Of a stretch of DNA of 64,000 nt, positions 36,505-46,371 are shown one piece after another. Position 1 is the stretch's first letter, and each line of letters opens with the position of its first letter. The DNA is taken from assembly GCF_018128905.1 (NCBI RefSeq), contig NZ_CP063808.1:8866001-8930000 (forward strand). The letters are read 5' to 3'. Made by a program: the position numbers and the translations under genes. Source of the DNA: Streptomyces sp. A2-16. Its GTDB lineage: Bacteria; Actinomycetota; Actinomycetes; Streptomycetales; Streptomycetaceae. Below the pieces are notes generated by a model that was not told the origin of the DNA, did not search any database, and saw only the letters and a program-made list of their open reading frames with translations.

Positions 36505-37842
36505 TCATCCGTGCAGCGCCGCGACGGCGTCCGCGAGGGCTCTCGGCACATCCGGCACCAGCGCGTGCACCCCGTCCCGGACGACGTGCCGGCCTCCCAC
36601 GACCGTGTGCGACACGTCCGCTGCCGACGCGGCGAATACGGCCGTCTCGGCCCCGAGCCGCGGAAGCGGCCCTGCCGTCCTGACCGAGTCGAGGGCGATG
36701 GTGGTGAAGTCGGCGAGCGCGCCGGGCTCCAGGGTGCCCGCGCCGTCCCAGCCGAGGGCCGCGTGGCCGTCGGCCGAGGCCGCCCGCAGGAGGGCCGCAG
36801 CCGTCCAGTGACCTCGTCTGCGGGTGCGCAGGCGCTCGTTGAGCTCCATCGCGCGTGCCTCTTCGAGGAGGTCGATGACGGCGTGGCTGTCGGAGCCGAG
36901 GGACAGCGGTGAGCCCGCCTGCTGGAGGGCCACGGCCGGTCCGATGCCGTCGGCGAGGTCCCGCTCGGTCGTCGGGCACATGCAGGTGCCGGTGCCGCTG
37001 CCACCGATCAGGGCGATGTCCTCGTCGGTGAGGTGGGTGTTGTGGACGCCGGTGGTGCGCGGCCCGAGGACACCGTGATCGGCGAGCAGCCGGGTCGGCG
37101 TGCAGCCGTGGGCGGCGCGGCAGGCGTCGTTCTCGGCGGTCTGCTCGGACAGGTGGACGTGGAGCGGGGCCCGCCGCTCCTCGGCCCAGCGCGCCACGGT
37201 CGCCAACTGCCCGGCGGGCACGGCCCGTACGGAGTGGATCGCCGCACCGATCCTCGCGTGATCCCGGTCCTTGAGAACTGAACAGCGTTCGGCCCAGGCC
37301 TGTGCGGTGCCGTCGGAGAAGCGCCGCTGATGGGTGTCGGGGGGCTGTCCGAAGCCGGAGGAGAGATAGGCGGTGTCGAGGAGGGTGATGCGGATGCCTG
37401 CTTCGGCGGCGGCCTCGATCAGCGCCTCGCCCATGGCGTTGGGGTCGGCGTAGGGGGTGCCGCCGGGGGCGTGGTGCAGGTAGTGGAACTCGCCGACCGC
37501 CGTGACCCCCGCCAGTGCCATCTCCGCGTAGACGGCACGGGCGAGGTCGCGGTAGGTGTCCGGGGTGAGCCGGTCGGCGGTGGCGTACATGACCTCGCGC
37601 CAGGTCCAGAAGGTCCCGGAGCCGACCTGGACGGTGGAGCGCAGGGCCCGGTGGAAGGCGTGCGAGTGGGTGTTGGCCAGGCCCGGGAGCGTCAGTCCGC
37701 GCAGGATCTCGGCGCCGGGGGGCGGGGCCTCGGTGCCGGTGCGGACGGTGGTGACGCGGCCGTCCGCCACGTCCAGCGCCACGCCCGGCTCGACGTGGGT
37801 GTCGAGCCAGGCGTGCTCCAGCCAGTACGTCTTCGCTGTCAC
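36505..37842 (-). CDS. hutF: formimidoylglutamate deiminase HutF
   Basis: 445 residues. Converts N-formimidoyl-L-glutamate to N-formyl-L-glutamate and ammonia. GTG start (37842) overlaps the M20 gene stop by four bases. Amidohydrolase sites: [35 protein letters not shown] and [16 protein letters not shown]. The family's EFHYLHH is present in [12 protein letters not shown]. Its presence means histidine is degraded by the deiminase route through N-formylglutamate. Confidence 0.93.
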   Translation of the reverse strand: MTAKTYWLEHAWLDTHVEPGVALDVADGRVTTVRTGTEAPPPGAEILRGLTLPGLANTHSHAFHRALRSTVQVGSGTFWTWREVMYATADRLTPDTYRDLARAVYAEMALAGVTAVGEFHYLHHAPGGTPYADPNAMGEALIEAAAEAGIRITLLDTAYLSSGFGQPPDTHQRRFSDGTAQAWAERCSVLKDRDHARIGAAIHSVRAVPAGQLATVARWAEERRAPLHVHLSEQTAENDACRAAHGCTPTRLLADHGVLGPRTTGVHNTHLTDEDIALIGGSGTGTCMCPTTERDLADGIGPAVALQQAGSPLSLGSDSHAVIDLLEEARAMELNERLRTRRRGHWTAAALLRAASADGHAALGWDGAGTLEPGALADFTTIALDSVRTAGPLPRLGAETAVFAASAADVSHTVVGGRHVVRDGVHALVPDVPRALADAVAALHG

Positions 37843-39104
37843 CTGCAGGCCAGCCCTTCCAGTACGTCGGCGAGCGCGAGGACTCCGGCCACGCAGTCGT
37901 CCTCGGCGGCGAACTCCGCCGGGGAGTGCGAGACGCCGGTGGGGTTGCGCACGAACAGCATGGCGGTCGGGATGCTCCCGGAGAGGATCCCGGCGTCGTG
38001 TCCGGCGCCGGTCCCCAGGACGGGCACGGTGAGATCGGTGTCGGTGCCCAGGATGCGGGCGAGCTCGTCGCGCAGGGCGTGGTCGAACTCGACGACGGGG
38101 GTGAAGGACTCCCGGACGATGTCGAGGGCGATGCCGTGGGCGTCGGCGTACTCGCGGGCCGCCTTCTCGATGCCGCCGACCACCTGGTCGAGGCTCTCCT
38201 GGTCGGCGGCGCGGGAGTCGAGCCAGCCGCGCACCAGGGAGGGGATGGCGTTGACTCCGTTCGGCTCGACGGCGATCTTGCCGAAGGTGGCGACGGCACC
38301 GGCGAGTTCGGCCTCGCGGCGGGCCGCGAGCACGGTCTCGGCGTACGACAGCATGGGGTCGCGCCGGTCCACCAGGCGAGTGGTCCCGGCGTGGTTGGCC
38401 TCGCCCCGGAAGTCGAACCGCCAACGCCCGTGCGGCCAGATGGCACTGGCGATACCGACCCGGTCGCCGGAGAGGTCCAGCGCCCTGCCCTGCTCGACGT
38501 GGAGTTCGACGAAGGCGCCGATGCGGGCGAGCCGCTCGGGGTCGGCTCCGATGCCGTCGGGGTCGTAGCCGGCGGACTCCATGGCCCGTGGCAGCGTGAC
38601 GCCGTCCCCGTCGGTCAGCCGGTGCGCCTGCTCGACGGTGAGCTGCCCCGCGGTGAGCCGGGACCCGACGCAGGCGAGCCCGAAGCGGGCGCCCTCCTCG
38701 TCACCGAAGTTGACGAGGGCGAGGGGCTTGGTGAACTCGGCCCGCCGCGCCCGGAGTTCGTCGAGCGCGGCGAAGGAGGACACGACTCCGAGGGGGCCGT
38801 CGAAGGCGCCCCCGTCGGGCACGGAGTCGAGGTGCGAGCCGGTGACGACGGCGTCCCCGGCCGTGGGGTCCCCGAGCCAGGCCCACTGGTTGCCGTTCCG
38901 GTCCACCTCGTAGGTCAGTCCGCGGGCTTCGGCCTGTTCCCTGAACCAGGCCCGGCACTCGGCGTCGGGCCCGGTCCAGGCGAAGCGGCGGTAGCCGTGG
39001 GATTCGGGGTGCCGGCCGATGGTGCGCAGCTCGCCCCACATGGCGTGGAAGGAGCGGCCCGACCCGGTTCCGGCCGGCGCCGAGGAGTTCCCGCAATCCG
39101 TCAC
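37839..39104 (-). CDS. M20 amidohydrolase (allantoate amidohydrolase-like), candidate N-formylglutamate hydrolase
   Basis: 421 residues, GTG 39104 overlapping the hutU stop. Dinuclear-metal M20 enzyme of the allantoate/N-carbamoyl amino acid amidohydrolase group: [40 protein letters not shown] and the late GVSHSPAEF supply the ligands. Sequence alone suggests an N-carbamoyl-type substrate, but coupling on both sides to hutU and hutF suggests it removes the formyl group of N-formylglutamate, since no HutG is nearby. That role is inferred. Confidence 0.9.
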   Translation of the reverse strand: MTDCGNSSAPAGTGSGRSFHAMWGELRTIGRHPESHGYRRFAWTGPDAECRAWFREQAEARGLTYEVDRNGNQWAWLGDPTAGDAVVTGSHLDSVPDGGAFDGPLGVVSSFAALDELRARRAEFTKPLALVNFGDEEGARFGLACVGSRLTAGQLTVEQAHRLTDGDGVTLPRAMESAGYDPDGIGADPERLARIGAFVELHVEQGRALDLSGDRVGIASAIWPHGRWRFDFRGEANHAGTTRLVDRRDPMLSYAETVLAARREAELAGAVATFGKIAVEPNGVNAIPSLVRGWLDSRAADQESLDQVVGGIEKAAREYADAHGIALDIVRESFTPVVEFDHALRDELARILGTDTDLTVPVLGTGAGHDAGILSGSIPTAMLFVRNPTGVSHSPAEFAAEDDCVAGVLALADVLEGLACR

Positions 39105-40765
39105 GCCGAGTCACCTTCGCGCATCGGGACCCGCACGCCCCGCTCGTCGGCGACGGACTCCGCGATGTCGTACCCGGCGTCCACGTGCCGGATGACGCCC
39201 ATGCCGGGGTCGTTGGTCAGCACCCGCCGGACCTTCTCGCCCGCCAGCTTGGTGCCGTCGGCCACGGAGACCTGGCCTGCGTGGATGGACCGCCCCATGC
39301 CGACGCCGCCGCCGTGGTGCAGGGACACCCAGGAGGCGCCCGAGGCCACGTTGACCATGGCGTTCAGCAGCGGCCAGTCCGCGATCGCGTCGGACCCGTC
39401 GAGCATGGCCTCGGTCTCGCGGTACGGGGAGGCGACGGAGCCGCAGTCGAGGTGGTCGCGCCCGATCGCCAGCGGTGCCGCGAGCTCGCCGCTCGCCACC
39501 ATGTCGTTGAAGCGCTCGCCGGCCTTGTCGCGCTCGCCGTAGCCGAGCCAGCAGATCCGGGCGGGGAGGCCCTGGAAGTGGACCCGTTCCCCGGCCATCT
39601 TGATCCAGCGGGCGAGGGACTCGTTCTCGGGGAAGAGCTCCAGGATCGCCTTGTCGGTCTTGGCGATGTCGGAGGCCTCACCGGACAGCGCGGCCCAGCG
39701 GAAGGGGCCCTTGCCCTCGCAGAACAGCGGCCGGATGTAGGCGGGCACGAACCCGGGGAAGGCGAACGCCCGCTCGTACCCGGCGAGCTGGGCCTCGCCG
39801 CGGATGGAGTTGCCGTAGTCGAAGACCTCGGCGCCGGCGTCCATGAAGCCGACCATGGCCTCGACGTGGCGGGCCATCGACTCGCGGGCCCGGGTGGTGA
39901 AGCCCGCCGGGTCCTTGGCGGCGGCGTCGGCCATGTCCTCGAAGGCGATGCCCGTCGGCAGGTAGGCCAGCGGGTCGTGCGCCGAGGTCTGGTCGGTGAC
40001 GATGTCGATGGGCGCGCCTTCGGCGAGCATGCGCGGCAGCAGCTCGGCGGCGTTGCCCAGCAGGCCGATGGAGAGCGGGCGGCGGGCGTCCCGGGCCTCG
40101 ACGGCGAGCTGGAGGGCGTGCTCCAGGCTGTCGGCCTTCACGTCCAGGTAGCGGTGCTCGATGCGGCGCTCGATGGCGCGCGGGTCGCAGTCGATACAGA
40201 TCGCCACACCGTCGTTCATGGTGACCGCGAGGGGCTGGGCGCCGCCCATGCCGCCGAGGCCGGCGGTGAGGGTGATCGTGCCGGCGAGGGTGCCGTTGAA
40301 CTTCTTCGCGGCGACGGCGGAGAAGGTCTCGTAGGTGCCCTGGAGGATGCCCTGGGTGCCGATGTAGATCCAGGAACCGGCGGTCATCTGGCCGTACATG
40401 GTCAGGCCGAGGGCCTCCAGGCGGCGGAACTCCTCCCAGTTGGCCCAGTCGCCGACGAGGTTGGAGTTGGCGATCAGGACACGCGGGGCCCACTCGTGGG
40501 TCTGCATGACGCCGACCGGGCGGCCGGACTGGACCAGCATGGTCTCGTCCTGCTTGAGGGTGCGCAGGGTGCGGACCATGGCGTCGAAGGAGCGCCAGTC
40601 GCGGGCGGCCTTGCCGGTGCCGCCGTAGACGACGAGCTTGTCGGGGTGTTCGGCGACCTCGGGGTCCAGGTTGTTCTGCAGCATCCGCAGGGCGGCTTCC
40701 TGCTGCCATCCCAGGGCGCTCAGTTCCGTACCGCGCGGCGCTCGTACGGGGCGGGGTCCTGACAT
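39101..40765 (-). CDS. hutU: urocanate hydratase HutU
   Basis: 554 residues from ATG 40765, with AGGAGG 7 nt before it. Adds water to urocanate to form imidazolonepropionate, using tightly bound NAD+. Family blocks: [45 protein letters not shown] (NAD loop), and the active-site cysteine region near the end [16 protein letters not shown]. First gene of the hut operon, transcribed from a promoter at 40829-40857. Confidence 0.97.
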   Translation of the reverse strand: MSGPRPVRAPRGTELSALGWQQEAALRMLQNNLDPEVAEHPDKLVVYGGTGKAARDWRSFDAMVRTLRTLKQDETMLVQSGRPVGVMQTHEWAPRVLIANSNLVGDWANWEEFRRLEALGLTMYGQMTAGSWIYIGTQGILQGTYETFSAVAAKKFNGTLAGTITLTAGLGGMGGAQPLAVTMNDGVAICIDCDPRAIERRIEHRYLDVKADSLEHALQLAVEARDARRPLSIGLLGNAAELLPRMLAEGAPIDIVTDQTSAHDPLAYLPTGIAFEDMADAAAKDPAGFTTRARESMARHVEAMVGFMDAGAEVFDYGNSIRGEAQLAGYERAFAFPGFVPAYIRPLFCEGKGPFRWAALSGEASDIAKTDKAILELFPENESLARWIKMAGERVHFQGLPARICWLGYGERDKAGERFNDMVASGELAAPLAIGRDHLDCGSVASPYRETEAMLDGSDAIADWPLLNAMVNVASGASWVSLHHGGGVGMGRSIHAGQVSVADGTKLAGEKVRRVLTNDPGMGVIRHVDAGYDIAESVADERGVRVPMREGDSA

Positions 40766-40828
40766 GGTCTGCCTCCTGGGGACTGTGCCGCGGATGGCCG
40801 CGTGCCGGTTGTTGCTGCCGATATTCAC

Positions 40829-40857
40829 ATCCTGGCTTTCTGAATAGAACTAGTCAA
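40829..40857 (-). promoter_or_regulatory. housekeeping promoter of the hut operon
   Basis: On the minus strand TTGACT (40852-40857) and CAGGAT (40829-40834) are separated by exactly 17 nt, a good match to the Streptomyces HrdB consensus. Transcription would start near 40822, about 57 nt before hutU. The spacer contains ttctattcagaa, a small inverted repeat that could hold a repressor; that part is a guess. Confidence 0.65.
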
Positions 40858-40936
40858 TACGTTCTCGCGTCAGCGTCGGTGGGGCAGGGATGTTTCGCTG
40901 GACATCCGAGGCGCGGGTGGCAAGGAGGACGGGGAC

Positions 40937-42313
40937 GTGATGGACGAGTACGACAGCACCGGTGAAGGGCGGGCCGCCCGCCGGGACGAGGCGGTGCGGG
41001 CGGCCGTGGAGCAGGGTCTGCTGGGGCCGGACTCCCCCGTCGTCGGGCTTCTCGACGTCACCGGCATCCGGGAGTCGGCGGCGGAGCTGCGCGCGGCCTT
41101 CGACGAGGTCACCGCGCCGGGTACCCCGGTGCTGCACGCGTTCGCGGTGAAGGCCGCCCCGCTCGTGCCGGTGCTGAGGCTGCTGCGCGAGGAGGGCATC
41201 GGCGCGGAGGTGGCGAGCCCGGGCGAACTCGCGCTGGCGCGCGCCGCGGGGCTGCCACCGGCCTTGACCGTGCTCGACTCGCCCGCCAAGACACCGGCCG
41301 AGCTCAGGGAGGCGCTGGCGCTGGGGATCGCCGTCAACGCGGACAACCCGCAGGAGCTGGACCGCATCGACGCCCTGATGCGTTCGGCCGTCAGCCGCTC
41401 CCCGCTGGGGATCCGGGTCAATCCGCAGATCGGCGGCGGTTCCATCGGCTCGACCTCCACGGCCACGGCCACCTCGAAGTTCGGGGTGGCGCTGCGGGAC
41501 GAGGGGGCGCGCGAGTGGGTCGTGCGGGCCTTCCTCGACCGGCCCTGGCTGAACCGGCTGCACGCGCACACCGGCTCGCAGGGCATCCCGCTCTCCCTGA
41601 TGATCCAGGGAGTCGCGGAGACGTACGCGCTGGCCGAGGAGATCAACCGGAGCATCGGGCGGCCGCAGATCGACACGATCGACATAGGCGGCGGGCTGCC
41701 GGTGAACTTCGCCTCGGACGTGACGGCACCGACGTACCGGGAGTACGCGCGGGCGCTCAGGGAGGCGGTGCCGGGGCTGTTCGACGGGCGGTACGGGCTG
41801 GTCACCGAGTTCGGCCGGTCGCTGCTGGCCAAGCACGGCACGATCGTGGCGCGGGTGGAGTACGCCAAGAGCGCGGGCGGGCGGCCGGTCGCGGTGACGC
41901 ACGCGGGTGTGCAGGTGGCGACGCGGACGGTGTACGTGCCGGGGTCGTGGCCGCTGAGGATCGCGGCGTACGACGGCAAGGGGCGCCCCAAGAGCGGGCC
42001 CGAGGTGGTGCAGGACGTGGCCGGACCGGCCTGTTTCGCGGGCGACCTGCTGGCCGAGGGGCGCGCGCTGCCGCTTCTGGAGCAGGGGGACCACGCGGCG
42101 GCGCTGGACACGGGCGCGTACTACTTCGCGCACCACTACGCGTACAACTCGCTGGCCCGGCCGGGCATCTACGGCTTCGTCCCCGACCCGCAGGCGGGAG
42201 GGGTTCGCTTCGCGACCGTGCGGGATCCCCAGACGATCGCCTCGATCGTGGCCGAATCCGGAGGGGCGCACGTCGGTGCGCTCACCACCCTGCACGCGCC
42301 CGGGAGCCATTGA
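40937..42313 (+). CDS. fold type III PLP enzyme (amino-acid decarboxylase-like)
   Basis: 458 residues; GTG 40937 with AGGAGG 8 nt upstream (an ATG follows at once). Alanine-racemase-type TIM barrel of the DAP/ornithine decarboxylase group: HAFAVKAAPLVPVLRLL carries the PLP lysine, HAHTGSQG, DTIDIGGGLPVNF and EFGRSLLAKHG the phosphate and substrate sites, and GAYYFAHHYAYNSL the C-terminal domain; the usual decarboxylase cysteine is not obvious near GPACFAGD. Divergent from hutU, so shared regulation is possible. Substrate unknown. Confidence 0.85.
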   Translation: MMDEYDSTGEGRAARRDEAVRAAVEQGLLGPDSPVVGLLDVTGIRESAAELRAAFDEVTAPGTPVLHAFAVKAAPLVPVLRLLREEGIGAEVASPGELALARAAGLPPALTVLDSPAKTPAELREALALGIAVNADNPQELDRIDALMRSAVSRSPLGIRVNPQIGGGSIGSTSTATATSKFGVALRDEGAREWVVRAFLDRPWLNRLHAHTGSQGIPLSLMIQGVAETYALAEEINRSIGRPQIDTIDIGGGLPVNFASDVTAPTYREYARALREAVPGLFDGRYGLVTEFGRSLLAKHGTIVARVEYAKSAGGRPVAVTHAGVQVATRTVYVPGSWPLRIAAYDGKGRPKSGPEVVQDVAGPACFAGDLLAEGRALPLLEQGDHAAALDTGAYYFAHHYAYNSLARPGIYGFVPDPQAGGVRFATVRDPQTIASIVAESGGAHVGALTTLHAPGSH

Positions 42314-42482
42314 CACGCACCGACGGATCGAGTGATCAATGTGCCCGTGAACAAGGCAAGTTGACCCACTCTAGCCACCCTGAGCATGTTCCACCGGAAA
42401 ATGCCAGATCCCTCACCCCTCGCGCACACGTTGCGTAGTTTCGGCGTCACTCAGCCGAACCCCAGGCGGGAGGGGAGCCACG

Positions 42483-42896
42483 GTGCAGGGAATCGACGAG
42501 TGCCTGCTGGAAGCCATGCGGCTGCCGGGTGCGCGGGGGGCCGCGCTGGTCGACTGGACGAGCGGGCTGGCCCTGGGCGCCGTGGGGGAATCCCCCGGCG
42601 GCGACCAGGAGGCGGCCGCCGCGGAGGCCGCCGAGCTCGCCCGGCTCGCCGCCGAGCAGCGCGCCTTCGCCTCCGAGAGCCAGGCCGCCGAGGAGGGGGA
42701 CGCCGGGGACGAACCGGACCCTCCGGTCGAGGACCTCATCCTCAGCAACCGGGACAGCTACCACGTCCTCAGGTTCGTGCCGACGTCCTTCGACAGCAGC
42801 GTGTTCCTGCACCTGTGGCTGGCCCGCGCGGAGGGCAACCTCGCGCTGGCCCGGATCCGGCTCGGTGAGATGGCCGGACGGCTGGAGCTCGGATGA
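42483..42896 (+). CDS. Roadblock/LC7 domain protein 1
   Basis: 137 residues, GTG 42483 with gggagggg before it. Roadblock fold: ARGAALVDWTSGLALG near the start and the helix-strand end VFLHLWLARAEGNLALARIRLGE. An acidic Ala/Glu-rich insertion of about 45 residues splits the domain. Roadblock proteins usually regulate small GTPases of the MglB type. Its stop overlaps the next start (ATGA), making a coupled set with three more genes. Confidence 0.8.
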   Translation: MQGIDECLLEAMRLPGARGAALVDWTSGLALGAVGESPGGDQEAAAAEAAELARLAAEQRAFASESQAAEEGDAGDEPDPPVEDLILSNRDSYHVLRFVPTSFDSSVFLHLWLARAEGNLALARIRLGEMAGRLELG

Positions 42897-43831
42897 CGAC
42901 GGTCCGCACCACGCCCGCCACCCCGCCGCCCCGGCTGCCGGTGCGCGACAAGGCGGCCGCCCTGGACCGCGGCTGGGGCGGGGTCTCGCCGATGCTGACC
43001 CGGCTGGCCGCCGAGCGCGCCACCGGTGTCCTGGTGCGCGAGCGCGGCACCCTGCACCTCGCCGACGGCAAGGTGGTGCACGCCGAGAGTCCGGCCGCTC
43101 CCGGCGCCGACGTCCTGCTCGCCGCGCACGGCACGCTGGACGCCGACGTGTGGCGGCAGGCCCTGGCCGAGAGCATCGCGAGCACCGGGAGCGCCGGTAC
43201 CGGGGTGCGCCGCCTGACCGGCGCCGAGGCCGTGCACCGGGCGGGCCGCCGGCTGGTCGCGGGCGGGCTGCTCACCCCGGGCGCCCTGGAGATGTGCCGG
43301 CTGACCGCGCTGTACGACGCCGCCTACTTCGCCCTCTCCCCGAGCAGCACCCCGGGCCGCTTCCGCTACGGCTCCGAGGACGGACCGGTCGAGCCCGCAG
43401 ACGAGCCCGACGGCCCCGGCCACACCCCCGGCGTCCCGCACCCCGTCCCGGTCGCGGACCTGGAGCGGGAGACCCTGCGCCGCCGGGACCTGCTCCACCA
43501 CATCTGGCCCGACGCCCTGCCCGACGAGGTGCCGCTGACCCGTGAGTACCGCCCCGCGCCCCCGCTGCTCCCGGCCCGGCGACAGGCCGTGCTGGCCCGC
43601 GTCGACGGTGTCCGCACGGCGTCGGAGATCGCCCGCGAGCTGGGCCGCCCGGCCTTCCACACCCTGGTGGACGTACGGCGGCTGGTGGCGGCCGGAGTGG
43701 TATCGCCCCGCCCGCCGGTGTCCCTCACCGACCCTCGGACCGGACCGCCGGGCGAGGGTTCCCCCCTGGAGCCCGTCGATCCCCACGTCACCTTGCTGAA
43801 GAGGCTCAGGGATGCGCTGGAGGCCCTTTGA
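42893..43831 (+). CDS. DUF4388-like protein with C-terminal winged-helix region
   Basis: 312 residues, coupled to the preceding Roadblock gene. The first part (LAAERATGVLVRERGTLHLADGKVVHAES) has the DUF4388/PATAN-like pattern found in signalling adaptors. The C-terminal part (QAVLARVDGVRTASEIARELG, then FHTLVDVRRLVAAGVV) looks like a winged helix. Probably an adaptor linking Roadblock proteins to an output; no catalytic motif is visible. Confidence 0.65.
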   Translation: MTTVRTTPATPPPRLPVRDKAAALDRGWGGVSPMLTRLAAERATGVLVRERGTLHLADGKVVHAESPAAPGADVLLAAHGTLDADVWRQALAESIASTGSAGTGVRRLTGAEAVHRAGRRLVAGGLLTPGALEMCRLTALYDAAYFALSPSSTPGRFRYGSEDGPVEPADEPDGPGHTPGVPHPVPVADLERETLRRRDLLHHIWPDALPDEVPLTREYRPAPPLLPARRQAVLARVDGVRTASEIARELGRPAFHTLVDVRRLVAAGVVSPRPPVSLTDPRTGPPGEGSPLEPVDPHVTLLKRLRDALEAL

Positions 43832-43865
43832 GCGGCAGCGGACCCGCGCCGAGAGGAGAGACCTG

Positions 43866-44387
43866 ATGGCAGCAGCTCAGGACGCGATCCTGGAGGAGCT
43901 GCGCCGGCTCAGAGCCCGGGTGCCACAACTCACCGGCGCTCTCGCGGCCGACACGGACGGTCTCGTCCTGGCCCAGGACACCCCGGGCGTCGACCCGGAG
44001 ACGGTGGCCGCGCTCACCGGGGCCACCCGGACGCTCGCCGTCCAGCTGGCCGACGAGACCGGCCAGGGAGACCTGCGCGAACTCCTCGTACGGGGCGTGT
44101 ACGGCTACGTCGCCACGTACCCGGCGGGCGCCGGGGCCGTCGTCACGCTGCTCGCGCAGGACCGGGTCAACGTCGGCCGCCTCCATCTGGAGGGCCGGCG
44201 GGCGGGGGCCCGAATCGGGGAGCTCGTCGCCAGCGCGGCCACCGAGCCCGCACAAGCCATCGCGAAGGCGCCCGCGAAACCCGCTCCGGCCCGCGCCAGA
44301 GCGGCCCGCACGTCCCGGGCCAAGCCCGTGGACACCCGCGCCGCGGCCACCGCACCGACGGCGGCCCGCACCACCACCGAAAGTTGA
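43866..44387 (+). CDS. Roadblock/LC7 domain protein 2
   Basis: 173 residues from ATG 43866, preceded by gagaggagag. Roadblock domain about 1-115 (LTGALAADTDGLVLAQD, AGAVVTLLAQDRVNVGRLHLEGR) and an Ala/Lys/Arg/Thr-rich tail of about 55 residues (AKAPAKPAPARARAARTSRAK) like a histone-H1 tail that could bind nucleic acid or an acidic partner. Part of the four-gene set. Confidence 0.78.
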   Translation: MAAAQDAILEELRRLRARVPQLTGALAADTDGLVLAQDTPGVDPETVAALTGATRTLAVQLADETGQGDLRELLVRGVYGYVATYPAGAGAVVTLLAQDRVNVGRLHLEGRRAGARIGELVASAATEPAQAIAKAPAKPAPARARAARTSRAKPVDTRAAATAPTAARTTTES

Positions 44388-44408
44388 GAGAACCGAGGAG
44401 ACACAGTC

Positions 44409-44783
44409 ATGGCCAACACCGAAACAGCACTGAAGGAGGCCCTCGCCTCCATCGAGGGCGCGACCGGCGTCGCCCTCGTCGACTACACCAGCGGCATGGC
44501 GCTCGGCACCATGGGCGGCAGCAAGGGCTTCGACCTGAACGTGGCCGCCGCCGGCAACACCGACGTGGTCCGCGCCAAGATGCGCACGATGGAGCACCTC
44601 GGGCTCAAGGGGCAGATCGAGGACATCCTGATCACCCTGTCCGACCAGTACCACCTGATCCGTCTGATCAGTGGACGCGGGGGCAACGGCCTCTTCCTCT
44701 ACCTGGTCCTGGACGCCAAGCGGTCCAACCTCGCCATGGCCCGCCACCAGCTGCGGTCCATCGAGAACGACCTGGAGGTGTGA
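44409..44783 (+). CDS. Roadblock/LC7 domain protein 3
   Basis: 124 residues with gaggag upstream of ATG 44409. A compact Roadblock domain: GATGVALVDYTSGMALGTMGG, DILITLSDQYHLIRLI and GLFLYLVLDAKRSNLAMARH. Closest in pattern to the first Roadblock protein of the set (VALVDYTSGMALG against AALVDWTSGLALG), so these two may be duplicates. Last gene of the set, facing a convergent membrane protein gene. Confidence 0.85.
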   Translation: MANTETALKEALASIEGATGVALVDYTSGMALGTMGGSKGFDLNVAAAGNTDVVRAKMRTMEHLGLKGQIEDILITLSDQYHLIRLISGRGGNGLFLYLVLDAKRSNLAMARHQLRSIENDLEV

Positions 44784-44826
44784 CCCCGGACCACCCGCTC
44801 CACCCGTTCCACCGGAACCACCCGTT

Positions 44827-45420
44827 CTAGACGAGTGTCGTGGTGCGGCGGCGCGCGCCTCCAGGGGCCGCGTCGCCCGCCGCGATTCCCGTGCTGCGGT
44901 ACGCCTTGACCGCCTTGCCGGCCGGGCGTCCGCCGTTCGCGGCGAGCCAGTCCACCCGCACCCACAGGAGCGCGTCCCCGTCCCGCTCGCGCCGCCCGAG
45001 CCAGGCGGCCTTGAGCGCGAGGCCCGTACCGCACCCGGCGAGCAGCAGGCCGCCCGCGACGGGCACGGCGAAGTTGCAGCCCAGGGCGACCAGCCAGGCC
45101 GACAGCAGCCACCAGCGGTGTCCGCGGCGCCAGTTGCGCACGCTGACCGCGCGGTCCTGGAGCACGTCGTGCTTCCCGGCCCGGGCGGCGACCCGTCCCA
45201 GCGTGGTGTACCGCCTGCGGCGGCCGTACGACACCACGGCCACCGCGACGACGAACAGCGCGGCGCCCGCCATCACCCCGATCCGGCGGCCGGTCAGCCC
45301 CGGAATCAGCAGCCCGACGCCCGCCGCGAGCACTCCGAGCCACCACAGGGGTGCGGCCCCGGCGCGCACGACGACGGCCACCCGAGCCAGCCCCTGAGCC
45401 CTGCGATCTGCGCGTGCCAC
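44827..45420 (-). CDS. hypothetical membrane protein
   Basis: 197 residues from GTG 45420 with ggagg upstream. Not recognised. Four hydrophobic segments in two pairs (about 22-42, 46-64, 103-121, 123-140) with Arg-rich loops between, and an Arg/Ala-rich C-terminus. Convergent with the Roadblock operon. Confidence 0.65.
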   Translation of the reverse strand: MARADRRAQGLARVAVVVRAGAAPLWWLGVLAAGVGLLIPGLTGRRIGVMAGAALFVVAVAVVSYGRRRRYTTLGRVAARAGKHDVLQDRAVSVRNWRRGHRWWLLSAWLVALGCNFAVPVAGGLLLAGCGTGLALKAAWLGRRERDGDALLWVRVDWLAANGGRPAGKAVKAYRSTGIAAGDAAPGGARRRTTTLV

Positions 45421-45519
45421 GTCCTGCCTCCTTGTCGTCCCGGCACAGTCCTGCTGGGCGGGGAGGCTAGTGGGCGAACGTGAGACGAGTCTGAAAAAAC
45501 GCCGCCGGGAGGAGGCCGG

Positions 45520-46371
45520 CTACTCCACGAAGAGTCCTCGTGCCGCCGCCCGCGCGTCGAACTCCTCGAGGCGGGCCTGCGCGTCCGGCAGGTCGTCGCA
45601 CATCGCCTCCAGCAGCACCCGGCCCAGGAGCATCGGCGCGCAGGCGGTGTCGAAGGCGAGCCCGGTGCCGACGGCGGCGGGCAGCAGGAGGTCGGAGACC
45701 TTGGCGACCGGCGCGAAGGCGGAGTCGGCGACCGTGACGACGGTCAGCCCCGCCTCCTTGGCGTAGGCGAGGGTGTCCACGACCTCGCGCGGATGCCGGG
45801 GCAGCGCGAAGCACAGCAGGGCCGAGGCGCCCGCGCGGACGGCGGCGTCGATGCGGTCGTGGATCATCGTGCCGCCCTCGTGGAGCAGCCGTACGTCCGG
45901 ATGGACCTTGGCGGCGAAGTACGCGAAGCCGTAGGCCTGGGAGGCGGCGGCCCGCAGGCCGAGCACCGGCAGGGGGCGGGAGGCCGCGAGCAGCCGGCCG
46001 GCCTTCTGCACCGGGCGGGGGTCGGCGAGGACCTCCGCCAGATGCCTGAGGTTCTCGATCTCGGCCTCGACGGCCTGCTGGTACTCGTTGTACGAGGCCG
46101 AGTCCGCCGTCTGCTCGGCCGGCGCGACCTCGCGCAGGTGCCTGCGCAGCGCGGGGTAGCCGTCGAAGCCGAGGGCGACGGCGAAGCGGGTGACGGAGGG
46201 CTGGCTGACCCCGGCGAGCTCGGCCAGCTCCACGCTGGACAGGAACGGCACGTCGGCTGCCCTGCGCACCATGCTGTGCGCGATGCGCCGCTGGGTCGGC
46301 GTGAGCCGGTGCCCCTCGAACAGTGTCTGAAGCCGTCCCGCGGGAGTGTCCGCCACACCCATGTCGCTCAT
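45520..46371 (-). CDS. RpiR/MurR-family transcriptional regulator
   Basis: 283 residues from ATG 46371. N-terminal HTH_6 domain (LTPTQRRIAHSMVRRAADVPFLSSVELAELAGVSQPSVTRFAVALG, read in parts) and a C-terminal SIS sugar-phosphate domain with SRPLPVLGLRAAASQAYGFA and LLCFALPRHPREVVDTL. Start overlaps the ammonia-lyase-like stop (ATGA), so it is coupled to that gene and may sense one of its metabolites or an imported substrate. Confidence 0.9.
   Translation of the reverse strand: MSDMGVADTPAGRLQTLFEGHRLTPTQRRIAHSMVRRAADVPFLSSVELAELAGVSQPSVTRFAVALGFDGYPALRRHLREVAPAEQTADSASYNEYQQAVEAEIENLRHLAEVLADPRPVQKAGRLLAASRPLPVLGLRAAASQAYGFAYFAAKVHPDVRLLHEGGTMIHDRIDAAVRAGASALLCFALPRHPREVVDTLAYAKEAGLTVVTVADSAFAPVAKVSDLLLPAAVGTGLAFDTACAPMLLGRVLLEAMCDDLPDAQARLEEFDARAAARGLFVE

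Noticed and set aside
36431-38446. Upstream extension of hutI to a protein over 1000 residues
   Set aside because: The extension overlaps hutF in another frame and has shadow-frame composition; HutI starts at 36430 with a ribosome site.
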